From an uncultured cyanobacterium (GTDB lineage: Bacteria; Cyanobacteriota; Cyanobacteriia; Phormidesmidales; Phormidesmidaceae): a stretch of DNA of 5,724 nt. The notes beneath the pieces were generated by a model. It was given only the letters and a program-made list of their open reading frames with translations, made no database searches and was not told where the DNA came from. The stretch spans positions 1-5,724 of the forward strand of contig CALHGI010000120.1 of assembly GCA_938029995.1 (NCBI GenBank), given 5' to 3'. Shown here piece by piece: positions 1-5,276 of the stretch (the first letter of the stretch is position 1; every line of letters begins with the position of its first letter). Both the position numbers and the translations under genes were made by a program.

Positions 1-868
1 CCTCTATGACGCCGTGCAAAAGGGCACCATCGCCGGGGCGGCCCTGGATGTTTACGAAGATGAACCCCTAGGGGAAAGCACCCTGCGGGAACTGGGTAAA
101 TCCGTGGTGCTCACCCCCCACCTGGGGGCCTCCACCACCGAAGCTCAAATTAACGTCGCCGTTGATGTGGCTGAGCAAATTCGGGATGTTTTACTCGGGC
201 TCCCTGCCCGTTCCGCCGTTAACATTCCCGGCCTCCGCCCCGACGTACTAGAGAAGCTTCGCCCCTACCTACAACTGGCTGAAACCCTGGGCAACCTGGC
301 CGGTCAGCTAGCAGGAGGCCGGGTGGAACAGGTGCAGATTCGGCTGCAGGGTGAACTGGCCGATCAGGACAGTAAGCCCATTGTGATTGCCACCCTCAAG
401 GGCCTATTAACCAACGCACTGCGGGAGCGGGTGAACTACGTTAACGCGTCCATTGAGGCCAAGGAACGCGGCATTAAGGTGATTGAAACCCGCGATGCCA
501 GCGTCAAGGATTTCACCGGCTCGCTCTATGTTTCAGCCCAGGGTTCCCTAGGGGAGCATTCGGTGACGGGCACCATCCTAGGCGGCTCCGAGGTGCGGAT
601 CACCGATGTGAACCAGTTCCCCATCAACGTGCCCCCCACCAAATACATGCTGTTTACCCTGCACCGTGACATGCCAGGGATCATTGGTAAAATTGGCTCC
701 CTCTTGGGTAGCTTCAATGTGAACATTGCCAGTATGCAGGTGGGTCGTCAGATCGTCCGGGGTGATGCCGTTATGGTGTTGAGCATCGACGATCCATTAC
801 CCGATGGCATTCTCGAAGAAATCACAAAAGTGGCGGGTATCCGCGATGCGTACACCGTTGCCCTATAA
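1..868 (+). CDS. serA: D-3-phosphoglycerate dehydrogenase, C-terminal part (5' end outside window)
   Basis: This enzyme oxidises 3-phosphoglycerate to 3-phosphohydroxypyruvate with NAD, the first step of serine synthesis in the cytoplasm. The frame is open from base 2, so the GTG at 14 is internal and not the start; 288 residues are visible. Visible residues 1-62 finish the nucleotide-binding/catalytic part: GAALDVYEDEP holds the expected catalytic Glu (residue 21) and LTPHLGAST the catalytic His (residue 40). Residues about 75-205 match the intervening domain of the long (type 1) enzymes, and residues about 214-288 form a C-terminal ACT domain with HRDMPGIIGKIG. In this family the ACT domain binds serine for feedback inhibition. 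Full-length long forms have roughly 525 residues, so about 45% is missing upstream. It stops 95 bases before prmA on the same strand, the gene order I associate with cyanobacteria such as Synechocystis. Nothing in the visible part looks damaged. Confidence 0.96.
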   Translation, partial: LYDAVQKGTIAGAALDVYEDEPLGESTLRELGKSVVLTPHLGASTTEAQINVAVDVAEQIRDVLLGLPARSAVNIPGLRPDVLEKLRPYLQLAETLGNLAGQLAGGRVEQVQIRLQGELADQDSKPIVIATLKGLLTNALRERVNYVNASIEAKERGIKVIETRDASVKDFTGSLYVSAQGSLGEHSVTGTILGGSEVRITDVNQFPINVPPTKYMLFTLHRDMPGIIGKIGSLLGSFNVNIASMQVGRQIVRGDAVMVLSIDDPLPDGILEEITKVAGIRDAYTVAL

Positions 869-882
869 GATGGTGTAACGGT
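854..882 (+). other. Small dyad across the serA stop codon
   Basis: ACCGTTGC (854-861) can pair with GTAACGGT (875-882), 8 pairs with one G-U, around a 13-base loop that holds the serA stop codon. It is followed by AATTTTGG. It could be a weak terminator or a 3'-end structure for serA. The stem is short and the T run only four long, so this is tentative. The same ACCGTT/AACGGT hexamer recurs in the larger hairpin just downstream, so the two can form alternative pairings. Confidence 0.25.
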
Positions 883-889
883 AATTTTG

Positions 890-937
890 GCTGGAACGGT
901 TGCCATGGATGTCATAGGTTCTAGCAACCGTTCTAGC
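890..937 (+). other. Long hairpin between serA and prmA
   Basis: GGCTGGAACGGTTGC-type sequence at 890-903 pairs with 924-937: 14 pairs with one G-U, including a perfect 10-base inverted repeat GAACGGTTGC/GCAACCGTTC. The 20-base loop can itself form a small ATG/CAT stem (905-907 with 913-915). No clear T run follows (AAATTTCAATA), so it is not a classic intrinsic terminator. It could stabilise the serA 3' end, partly separate serA from prmA expression, or act as an operator. It ends 26 bases before the prmA start. Confidence 0.45.
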
Positions 938-963
938 AAATTTCAATATTCCTAAATAAACCC

Positions 964-1857
964 TTGTCAAACACCTGGTGGGAAATACAAGTTACCTGTT
1001 CTCCCCTGTTGGAGGATACGGTCTTTTGGCGGTTTGAAAATTGGGATGGTCGCGGCACCGTCAGTGAGTCCTGGGGTCTGCAACGCCAGATCAAAGCCTA
1101 TTTTCCCCAGCAGCGGTTTTGCAATGTGGATCTGGCGGCCTTAGCCCTCCGTTTTCAACAGGATGCCCTCTGTCTGGGGCTGGGTGACCCGCCCCAGGTT
1201 GATTGGCAACTGATTGAGGATGAAGACTGGGGCAAAAGTTGGAAAAAGTATTGGCAGCCCCAGCCCGTGGGGGATCGGCTATTAATTAACCCGGCTTGGA
1301 TGGACCCACCGGCCGATTTGTCTCGGTTAGTCCTCCGGTTGGACCCCGGTACGGCCTTTGGCACCGGCACCCACCCCACCACCCAGCTGTGTCTGGAGTC
1401 ATTGGAAATGCGCCTGGGGGAGGATCAATCGTCAGACCCGCCCACCCTGGCGGACATTGGCTGCGGGTCAGGTATTTTGTCCATTGGGGCCGTGCTGCTG
1501 GGGGCCCGCCATGTGTATGCGCTGGACACTGACCCCTTGGCGGTCAAGGCCACGGGGGAAAATCGCGCCCTCAATGACATCGATCCCGAGCGGATTCATG
1601 TGGCCCTGGGCAGCATCGATAGCCTTGAGGTGAGTGAGCCGGTGGATGGCATTGTCTGTAACATCCTGGCGGAAATCATTGTCGAATTAATTCCCTACTT
1701 TAATGGCATTGCTAAGGCCTCCACCTGGGGAATTTTGAGCGGTGTGCTGTTGGATCAGTCGAAGTGGGTGGCCGATACCCTGGAGGCCCATGGGTGGACG
1801 GTGGCCACCCTCTGGCGACGGGGGGACTGGTGCTGCCTCAATATTCGCCGCCCGTAG
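964..1857 (+). CDS. prmA: Ribosomal protein L11 methyltransferase (PrmA)
   Basis: PrmA transfers methyl groups from S-adenosylmethionine to ribosomal protein L11 in the cytoplasm. The 297-residue product has the usual family length. The N-terminal part (1-110) is the L11-recognition region, and a linker leads to [19 protein letters not shown] (128-146), a hallmark of the family. The SAM-binding motif I is [13 protein letters not shown] (164-176), with the acidic ribose-binding position in ALDTDP (186-191). NILAE (233-237) is the motif IV-like segment near the active site. The start is TTG at 964: the in-frame stop TAG at 934-936 leaves no ATG or GTG between, and the resulting N-terminus SNTWWEIQ fits PrmA proteins. 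No Shine-Dalgarno sequence precedes it. With a rare start and no ribosome site, translation may be modest. It lies 95 bases after serA, and a terminator-like hairpin follows directly. L11 methylation is dispensable in bacteria tested. Confidence 0.95.
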   Translation: MSNTWWEIQVTCSPLLEDTVFWRFENWDGRGTVSESWGLQRQIKAYFPQQRFCNVDLAALALRFQQDALCLGLGDPPQVDWQLIEDEDWGKSWKKYWQPQPVGDRLLINPAWMDPPADLSRLVLRLDPGTAFGTGTHPTTQLCLESLEMRLGEDQSSDPPTLADIGCGSGILSIGAVLLGARHVYALDTDPLAVKATGENRALNDIDPERIHVALGSIDSLEVSEPVDGIVCNILAEIIVELIPYFNGIAKASTWGILSGVLLDQSKWVADTLEAHGWTVATLWRRGDWCCLNIRRP

Positions 1858-1880
1858 GGTAGGGCTCCCCTGCCCATTTT
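1857..1880 (+). terminator. Intrinsic terminator at the end of prmA
   Basis: GGGTAGGG (1857-1864) pairs with CCCTGCCC (1868-1875) in 8 continuous pairs, one of them G-U, closed by a three-base loop CTC and followed by ATTTT. This is the classic form of a rho-independent terminator. The stem begins on the last base of the prmA stop codon. It suggests that serA-prmA transcription mostly ends here, and that the genes downstream have their own promoter or depend on read-through. Confidence 0.72.
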
Positions 1881-1914
1881 CGTTCGCTAGGGCCGTTCAC
1901 TGGGGCCATTTACT

Positions 1915-2082
1915 ATGGATAGCTGGTTATACATCTTAAAAATTGCGATCGCATCCGCCCTGATCAGCGCCCTGATCAAATGGGTAGGCCCCTCCCTGGC
2001 CCTACCCGAAACCGCCGCCCTAGGAATGGTTTTACTGCCCACCATCCTCCTCGGCACCTGGCTAGTGGTCCGTTGGAAATAA
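1915..2082 (+). CDS. Very small two-helix membrane protein, unknown function
   Basis: The ATG at 1915 opens a 55-codon frame ending TAA at 2080-2082. An in-frame stop at 1888-1890 and the lack of other starts except CTG fix this start. The product is strongly hydrophobic: a segment at about residues 4-30 (WLYILKIAIASALISALI, then a KW-VGP turn) and a second at about 34-52 (TAALGMVLLPTILLGTWLVV), ending in RWK. This suggests two membrane-spanning helices with a short Pro-containing turn (PSLALPE) and a basic C-terminus. Only a weak GGGG (1902-1905) serves as a possible ribosome site, 9 bases upstream. Codon choice is GC-rich at third positions, like its neighbours, and it fits neatly between prmA (57 bases away) and the HcyBio gene (57 bases away) on the same strand. 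I do not recognise a family and assign no function. Chance occurrence is possible but unlikely given the composition and placement. Confidence 0.65.
   Translation: MDSWLYILKIAIASALISALIKWVGPSLALPETAALGMVLLPTILLGTWLVVRWK
1945..1952. repeat. HIP1 octamer GCGATCGC
   Basis: The palindrome GCGATCGC is the HIP1 element that is highly over-represented in many cyanobacterial genomes. It lies inside the small membrane protein gene, at the codons for Ile-Ala-Ile-Ala. I see only one copy in the window, so it supports but does not prove a cyanobacterial source. Confidence 0.8.
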
Positions 2083-2139
2083 GCCGCTGGCACTAAGCCA
2101 TTGGCCCTAAATTGTTTGAGCCGGTTTTAACTAACCCCC

Positions 2140-3324
2140 ATGGCCACCACCCGCACCATTGCAGACATCAACCAAAAAATCCAAGCGGGCCGCGCCACCG
2201 TATGGACCCTGGAAGAAACCAAGGCCCAGGTGGCCGCCCTCGGCCTCAAGGACGCCGCTGCCGCCGTTGATGTGGTCACCACCGGCACCTTTGAGCCCAT
2301 GGAATCCTCAGGCGCTGTGATCAATGTGGGCCCCACCGATCCCCCCATTAATATCCGCGAATGCTACCTGGATGGAGTCATGGCCTATGCCGGATTCGGC
2401 GCGGTGGATCTCTATCTGGGCGCCAGTCAGGCCGCCGCCGGCAACCGCTGGGGAGACACCTCAGACAGCGAGGGCGCCAGTGAGCGGGGCGGCGGCCACG
2501 TCATTGCCCAGCTCATTGCCGGTAAGTCCGTCCACCTCAGGGCCTTGGGCCAGGTTAGCGACTGCTATCCCAGAGCCACCCTAGACATCTCCATTACCCG
2601 AGATACCATCAACCAGTTTTACCTGTTTAACCCCCGCAATCTCTACCAAAATTTTATTGTGGGTGTGAACAGCAGCGACCGACCGCTACTCACCTACCTA
2701 GGCCCCCTACAGCCCTTTCTCGGCAATGCTGTCTATGCCAATGCCGGGGCCCTGTCCCCCATGCTCAACGATCCCCACCTGCGCACCATCGGCATTGGCA
2801 GCCGCCTGTTGGTGGGGGGGGCACCGGGCTACATTGCCTGGGAGGGCACCCAGCATTTTCCCCTGCAAAAACGGCTGCCCAACGGCACCCCCATCGGCCC
2901 CTCCGCCACCGTCGCCCTCATTGCTGACGCCAAACAAATGCAGCCCGAATGGGTGCGGGGTTGCTACTTTAGCGGCTATGGCCCCTCCCTAATGCTCGGG
3001 GTGGGGGTGCCCATTCCAATTTTGGACGAAGCGGTGCTCCAGGGCTGTGCCATTAGCGATCAGGACATCATTGCCCCGGTAATTGACTTTTCCATTCCCC
3101 GCCGGGTACGCCCCAGCTTTGGCCTGGTCAGCTACCAACAGCTCAAATCAGGCCGCCTCACCATCAACGGCAACCGAGTTAGGACGGCCCCACTGTCCAG
3201 CCTTTACCTGGGGCAAAAAGTGGCCGCCACCCTCAAGGACTTAATTCTCAGGGGAGATTTCGAACTCAGTGAACCCGTGGCTCCCCTACCGAAGCAAACG
3301 GCGTTTTTACCCCAAAACAACTGA
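2140..3324 (+). CDS. HcyBio/DUF39 family protein, probable homocysteine biosynthesis (L-aspartate semialdehyde sulfurtransferase-like)
   Basis: The 394-residue product matches the HcyBio family (Pfam PF01837, formerly DUF39). In methanogens the related protein MA1821, with ferredoxin-like MA1822, converts aspartate semialdehyde and a sulfur source to homocysteine. Family-like segments are TIADINQKI (6-14), VVTTGTFEPMESSGA (45-59), INVGPTDPPINIREC (61-75), LDGVMAYAGFGAVDLYLGASQ-type sequence (77-97), the Gly-rich EGASERGGGHVI (111-122), SDCYPRA (140-146) and FNPRNLYQNF (163-172). Cysteines lie at 75, 142, 275 and 303; C142 in DCYPR is my best guess for the persulfide-carrying residue. There is no signal peptide or membrane segment, so it is probably cytosolic. 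The protein ends after the DUF39 part; the CBS pair of the methanogen enzyme is absent and no ferredoxin gene lies nearby. No Shine-Dalgarno site precedes the ATG. The family call is firm; the reaction in this organism is inferred. Confidence 0.9.
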   Translation: MATTRTIADINQKIQAGRATVWTLEETKAQVAALGLKDAAAAVDVVTTGTFEPMESSGAVINVGPTDPPINIRECYLDGVMAYAGFGAVDLYLGASQAAAGNRWGDTSDSEGASERGGGHVIAQLIAGKSVHLRALGQVSDCYPRATLDISITRDTINQFYLFNPRNLYQNFIVGVNSSDRPLLTYLGPLQPFLGNAVYANAGALSPMLNDPHLRTIGIGSRLLVGGAPGYIAWEGTQHFPLQKRLPNGTPIGPSATVALIADAKQMQPEWVRGCYFSGYGPSLMLGVGVPIPILDEAVLQGCAISDQDIIAPVIDFSIPRRVRPSFGLVSYQQLKSGRLTINGNRVRTAPLSSLYLGQKVAATLKDLILRGDFELSEPVAPLPKQTAFLPQNN

Positions 3325-3346
3325 GCCCTGGGCGAAGCTCCAGGGC
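3325..3346. terminator. Candidate bidirectional terminator hairpin between convergent genes
   Basis: GCCCTGG (3325-3331) pairs with CCAGGGC (3340-3346), with a further GC/GC pair step inside around GAA after a one-base bulge. It sits immediately after the HcyBio stop codon and 61 bases beyond the stop of the opposing gene. Neither side has a good T run: the plus strand continues AGTCGATATAG, and the minus strand reads TCAGTTGTTTTG. It may end transcription from both directions or stabilise the 3' ends; the lack of T runs keeps confidence moderate. Confidence 0.45.
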
Positions 3347-3360
3347 AGTCGATATAGCTT

Positions 3361-3408
3361 AGGGACCATAAGCCCCAGGGACCATAAGCCCCAGGGACCG
3401 TAAAGCCT
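3361..3408. repeat. Three-copy 16-base tandem repeat
   Basis: AGGGACCATAAGCCCC occurs perfectly at 3361-3376 and 3377-3392, with a third, diverged copy (AGGGACCGTAAAGCCT) at 3393-3408. The third copy covers two of the three bases of the minus-strand stop codon (3407-3409). It fills most of the space between the two convergent genes. It looks like slippage or duplication of a 3'-end segment; whether it has a role in termination is unknown. Confidence 0.9.
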
Positions 3409-4495
3409 ATTCCTGCTCCTGGGAGGAACTGTCAGCCGTGGCAGCCGTGGCGGTACTGGTGGTAGCGCCTTCAGCCACGGTCACCGCAGGGGACTTGTCC
3501 CCATCACTGTCCTTGGCCAAATTGAGCTTGGGACGAGGAGCCCCCGAACGCTTGGCCGGTCGTCGCTTAGCGCCAAAGCTATTGCCAGGCGGTCGCCGTG
3601 AAGATTGCTGCTGAGATCGTTTTTTCGGTGGGACAGCCGCCACATAGCTGCCTTCATTTAGCACAAACTGGTTGCCTTCACGGTGCACATGCATATCCCA
3701 GAAGTAACCAATGGTTTTAACGCCAATACTGCCGTTAATCACCAGCTTAAAGGGACGCTTAGGCTGCTTACCCGTGCGCATTTTCTGGACGATGCTCACG
3801 GTAATTTCCTGCTTCCGTTCATCGAATTTGATCACTTCACCTCGAATGGAAAAGTAATCGGGTTGAATGGCATCATCAGGGGCCTCCACCGGCTCCTCTT
3901 CGTCTTCCCCTAGGGTTTCAGGCTCCCAAACCCCGACAATTTGGACCGCAATGCCAATGTCATCTTGGAAAATAGTCCGGGGGTAAACCACCCACAAATG
4001 GTCCTTTTCCAAATCTAAATGCTTCTTAACCAAACTGGTGGTTCGCCCCAACAGGACGGCACAGGTGGTGGTGCCATCGTGGTTAATGATATTGCCCCGG
4101 TTAAAGGTCTCTTCAGAGGGTTCGTAGCGTCCCTTCAGCAGGCCAATGGCCCGATACTGCATCGGTTCACTCGGGGGTGAAATGGGCTGCAGTCTGGGTT
4201 GGGGTTCCGCCGGTTCTTCGTCCACCGCCGCACTTTCTTCAGGGGCGTCCTCGGCCGTCGCCGCCGCAACGGGAGCCGGTTCAGCGGCCACCTCGGCCAC
4301 AGCAGGCTCTTCCACCACCACTGCAGCGGGGGGTTCCACGGGCTCCTCAACGGGCTCAGGTTTAGCCGGTCGTCTAGGCGGCTGTTTGAGAGCAGGGCGA
4401 TCAGAGTCAGCAGCTACGCTAGCACCCGACTCAGTAGCTGCGCTGTCGGATACAGGGTTGGGCATATCAGGGGGGCGACTGTCTGCAGAACTCAT
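3407..4495 (-). CDS. Conserved-looking protein of unknown function with charged disordered tails
   Basis: The 362-residue product has three parts. Residues 1-110 are low-complexity and acidic, rich in Pro, Glu, Ala and Val, and probably disordered. Residues 112-290 form a folded core that starts MQYRAIGLLKGRYEPSEE and includes GTTTCAVLLGRTTSLVKKHL (141-160), LEKDHLWVVYPRT (162-174), VQIVGVWEPE (184-193), YFSIRGEVIKFDERKQEITV-type sequence (214-233), FKLVINGSIG (249-258) and GYFWDMHVHREGNQFVL (263-279). An acidic loop (196-208) interrupts the core. Residues 290-328 are strongly basic (KKR, RR, KRR, KR), then the tail turns acidic and Ser/Thr/Ala-rich. The core resembles hypothetical proteins I associate with cyanobacteria, but I cannot name a family. 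The alternating beta pattern with a basic extension would suit nucleic-acid or ribosome binding; this is inference. No signal peptide or membrane segment is visible. The ATG start has GGAGG (plus-strand 4507-4511) 11 bases upstream. It converges with the HcyBio gene and diverges from the TPR gene. Confidence 0.88.
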   Translation of the reverse strand: MSSADSRPPDMPNPVSDSAATESGASVAADSDRPALKQPPRRPAKPEPVEEPVEPPAAVVVEEPAVAEVAAEPAPVAAATAEDAPEESAAVDEEPAEPQPRLQPISPPSEPMQYRAIGLLKGRYEPSEETFNRGNIINHDGTTTCAVLLGRTTSLVKKHLDLEKDHLWVVYPRTIFQDDIGIAVQIVGVWEPETLGEDEEEPVEAPDDAIQPDYFSIRGEVIKFDERKQEITVSIVQKMRTGKQPKRPFKLVINGSIGVKTIGYFWDMHVHREGNQFVLNEGSYVAAVPPKKRSQQQSSRRPPGNSFGAKRRPAKRSGAPRPKLNLAKDSDGDKSPAVTVAEGATTSTATAATADSSSQEQE

Positions 4496-4542
4496 TAATC
4501 TCAGAACCTCCTCAATCAGGAAAATCGGCTTACTTAACAGGC

Positions 4543-4556
4543 TGAACGGTTGTTCA
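4543..4556. promoter_or_regulatory. Dyad TGAAC-GGTT-GTTCA, possible operator or leader hairpin
   Basis: TGAAC (4543-4547) and GTTCA (4552-4556) form a perfect five-base inverted repeat around GGTT, 48-61 bases upstream of the minus-strand gene's start codon. The core GAAC-N4-GTTC has the shape of a Gram-positive LexA (SOS) box. Cyanobacterial LexA sites are usually described with a GTAC-type half site instead, so a LexA role is only a possibility. It could equally be a small stem in the 5' leader of the mRNA. Confidence 0.25.
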
Positions 4557-4559
4557 AAT

Positions 4560-4581
4560 TTAGCTATGGATTAGCTATGGA
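4560..4581. repeat. 11-base perfect tandem duplication
   Basis: TTAGCTATGGA occurs twice in direct succession (4560-4570 and 4571-4581), and a partial echo CTATGG follows at 4587-4592. It lies in the presumed 5' leader or promoter zone of the minus-strand gene, 65 or more bases upstream of its start. Confidence 0.9.
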
Positions 4582-4612
4582 GTTGTCTATGGGTTTGAAT
4601 ATCTGGCCTAGC

Positions 4613-4640
4613 TATTTGCACTTAAATTATTTGCACTTAA
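4613..4640. repeat. 13-base direct repeat with 15-base period
   Basis: TATTTGCACTTAA is found at 4613-4625 and again at 4628-4640, separated by two bases. A shorter copy, TGCACTTA, occurs at 4668-4675. Together with the duplication at 4560-4581 this makes a local cluster of short repeats upstream of the minus-strand gene. They could be binding sites for a regulator or traces of replication slippage. Confidence 0.88.
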
Positions 4641-4845
4641 TTTTGGACTTATTACTTATATCTGGTCTGCACTTATGTAGAAATCATAAAAGTGACATAG
4701 TTTTCATAAACCCTATCCGTATCAAACCCTGTCCATGGCCAAAACTGTAGTGGTTACAGTGGGGAATTTTCAGGCTTCAACTTGGTTAGGATTGAAAGCT
4801 ATTTGGTTGAACGTAGCAGTTTTTAGATTAATAAACCAAGCCTAG

Positions 4846-4863
4846 CTTGAAAAACAGTTCAAG
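4846..4863. repeat. Inverted repeat CTTGAA-N6-TTCAAG
   Basis: CTTGAA (4846-4851) and TTCAAG (4858-4863) form a perfect six-base dyad around AAACAG. Just upstream, CTTGGTT (4781-4787) and AACCAAG (4834-4840) form another, wider dyad, and TTCAA precedes the first of these arms at 4776. The symmetric layout would suit a protein-binding site or a structured leader RNA; no function can be assigned. Confidence 0.4.
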
Positions 4864-4934
4864 ATAGACCCAATTATTTAGTCCAGTTGCTGCTTTACGT
4901 TACCATTCATAGATTTTGGCAGATGTCAGCTCAG

Positions 4935-4955
4935 TTTAAAGAGAATGTCTTTAAA
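4935..4955. repeat. Perfect 8-base stem with five-base loop
   Basis: TTTAAAGA (4935-4942) pairs perfectly with TCTTTAAA (4948-4955) around GAATG. The AAGAGA at 4939-4944 could instead pair with TCTCTT at 4962-4967, so two exclusive folds are possible. The stem is AT-rich and only marginally stable as RNA; as DNA it could be a dimeric regulator site. Confidence 0.4.
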
Positions 4956-5276
4956 TTCAAATCTCTTGCCCTTCCCCTAATGGATAGGTTTACCCTACGC
5001 CACCGGGCAATGGGCCAATTTAATCAGCCAATAGACCGTTGCGAATAGAGGGGACGAACCGATCTAGGAATGGTGCAATGTATCCGCATTTTGCAGATTA
5101 AATCATTCATTCCAAGGATCAGCAGCGCTGACAATATTTACTATAGTCTGCTAGTCTTTCCCATCGCTCCGGGCATCGTGAGAAATCATGGCCAGCCTTA
5201 CGGACATTGAATTAAGACTGTACATAGGGCCAAGCGGTACTGGGTCATTTGGGTTTACTATGGGCAAGTTGTTTTG

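Noticed and set aside
1296..1633. Overlapping plus-strand frames inside prmA (78 and 91 codons)
   Set aside because: prmA is well supported over the whole stretch by family motifs; the alternative products are Pro/Trp/Cys-rich with no recognisable domain, typical of out-of-frame reading of GC-rich DNA.
1742..1939. 65-codon plus-strand frame spanning the end of prmA and the start of the small membrane gene
   Set aside because: It overlaps prmA in another frame and reads through the terminator hairpin; the 55-codon frame at 1915 has much better composition and boundaries.
1887..2093. Minus-strand 68-codon frame opposite the small membrane gene
   Set aside because: The product is a mixed, non-hydrophobic sequence without features; the plus-strand frame has clear membrane-helix character and fits the gene row.
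3361..3408. CRISPR-like array
   Set aside because: The 16-base units are head to tail with no unique spacers and only three copies, so this is a simple tandem repeat.
4146..4574. 142-codon plus-strand frame rich in Ser, Gly, Ala and Thr, opposite the minus-strand unknown gene
   Set aside because: It is the mirror of the low-complexity Pro/Glu/Ala-rich coding of the real gene. The composition is an artefact of the repetitive codons, and no start context or domain supports it.
4550..4750. 66-codon plus-strand frame in the divergent intergenic region
   Set aside because: It runs through the two short tandem repeats, which give echoes such as YLHLNYLHL. It lacks a ribosome site and lies in the presumed promoter region of the opposite gene.
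4935..4970. Possible tRNA T-arm (TTCAAATC near 4956-4963)
   Set aside because: The flanking bases cannot form the five-pair T stem, and no acceptor, D or anticodon arm is found at the expected distances.
5123..5157. Promoter for the TPR gene: CTGACA with extended -10 TGCTAGTCT
   Set aside because: The spacing is acceptable (18 bases) but the -10 hexamer matches the consensus poorly, and similar fragments occur by chance in AT-richer DNA; not listed as a feature.
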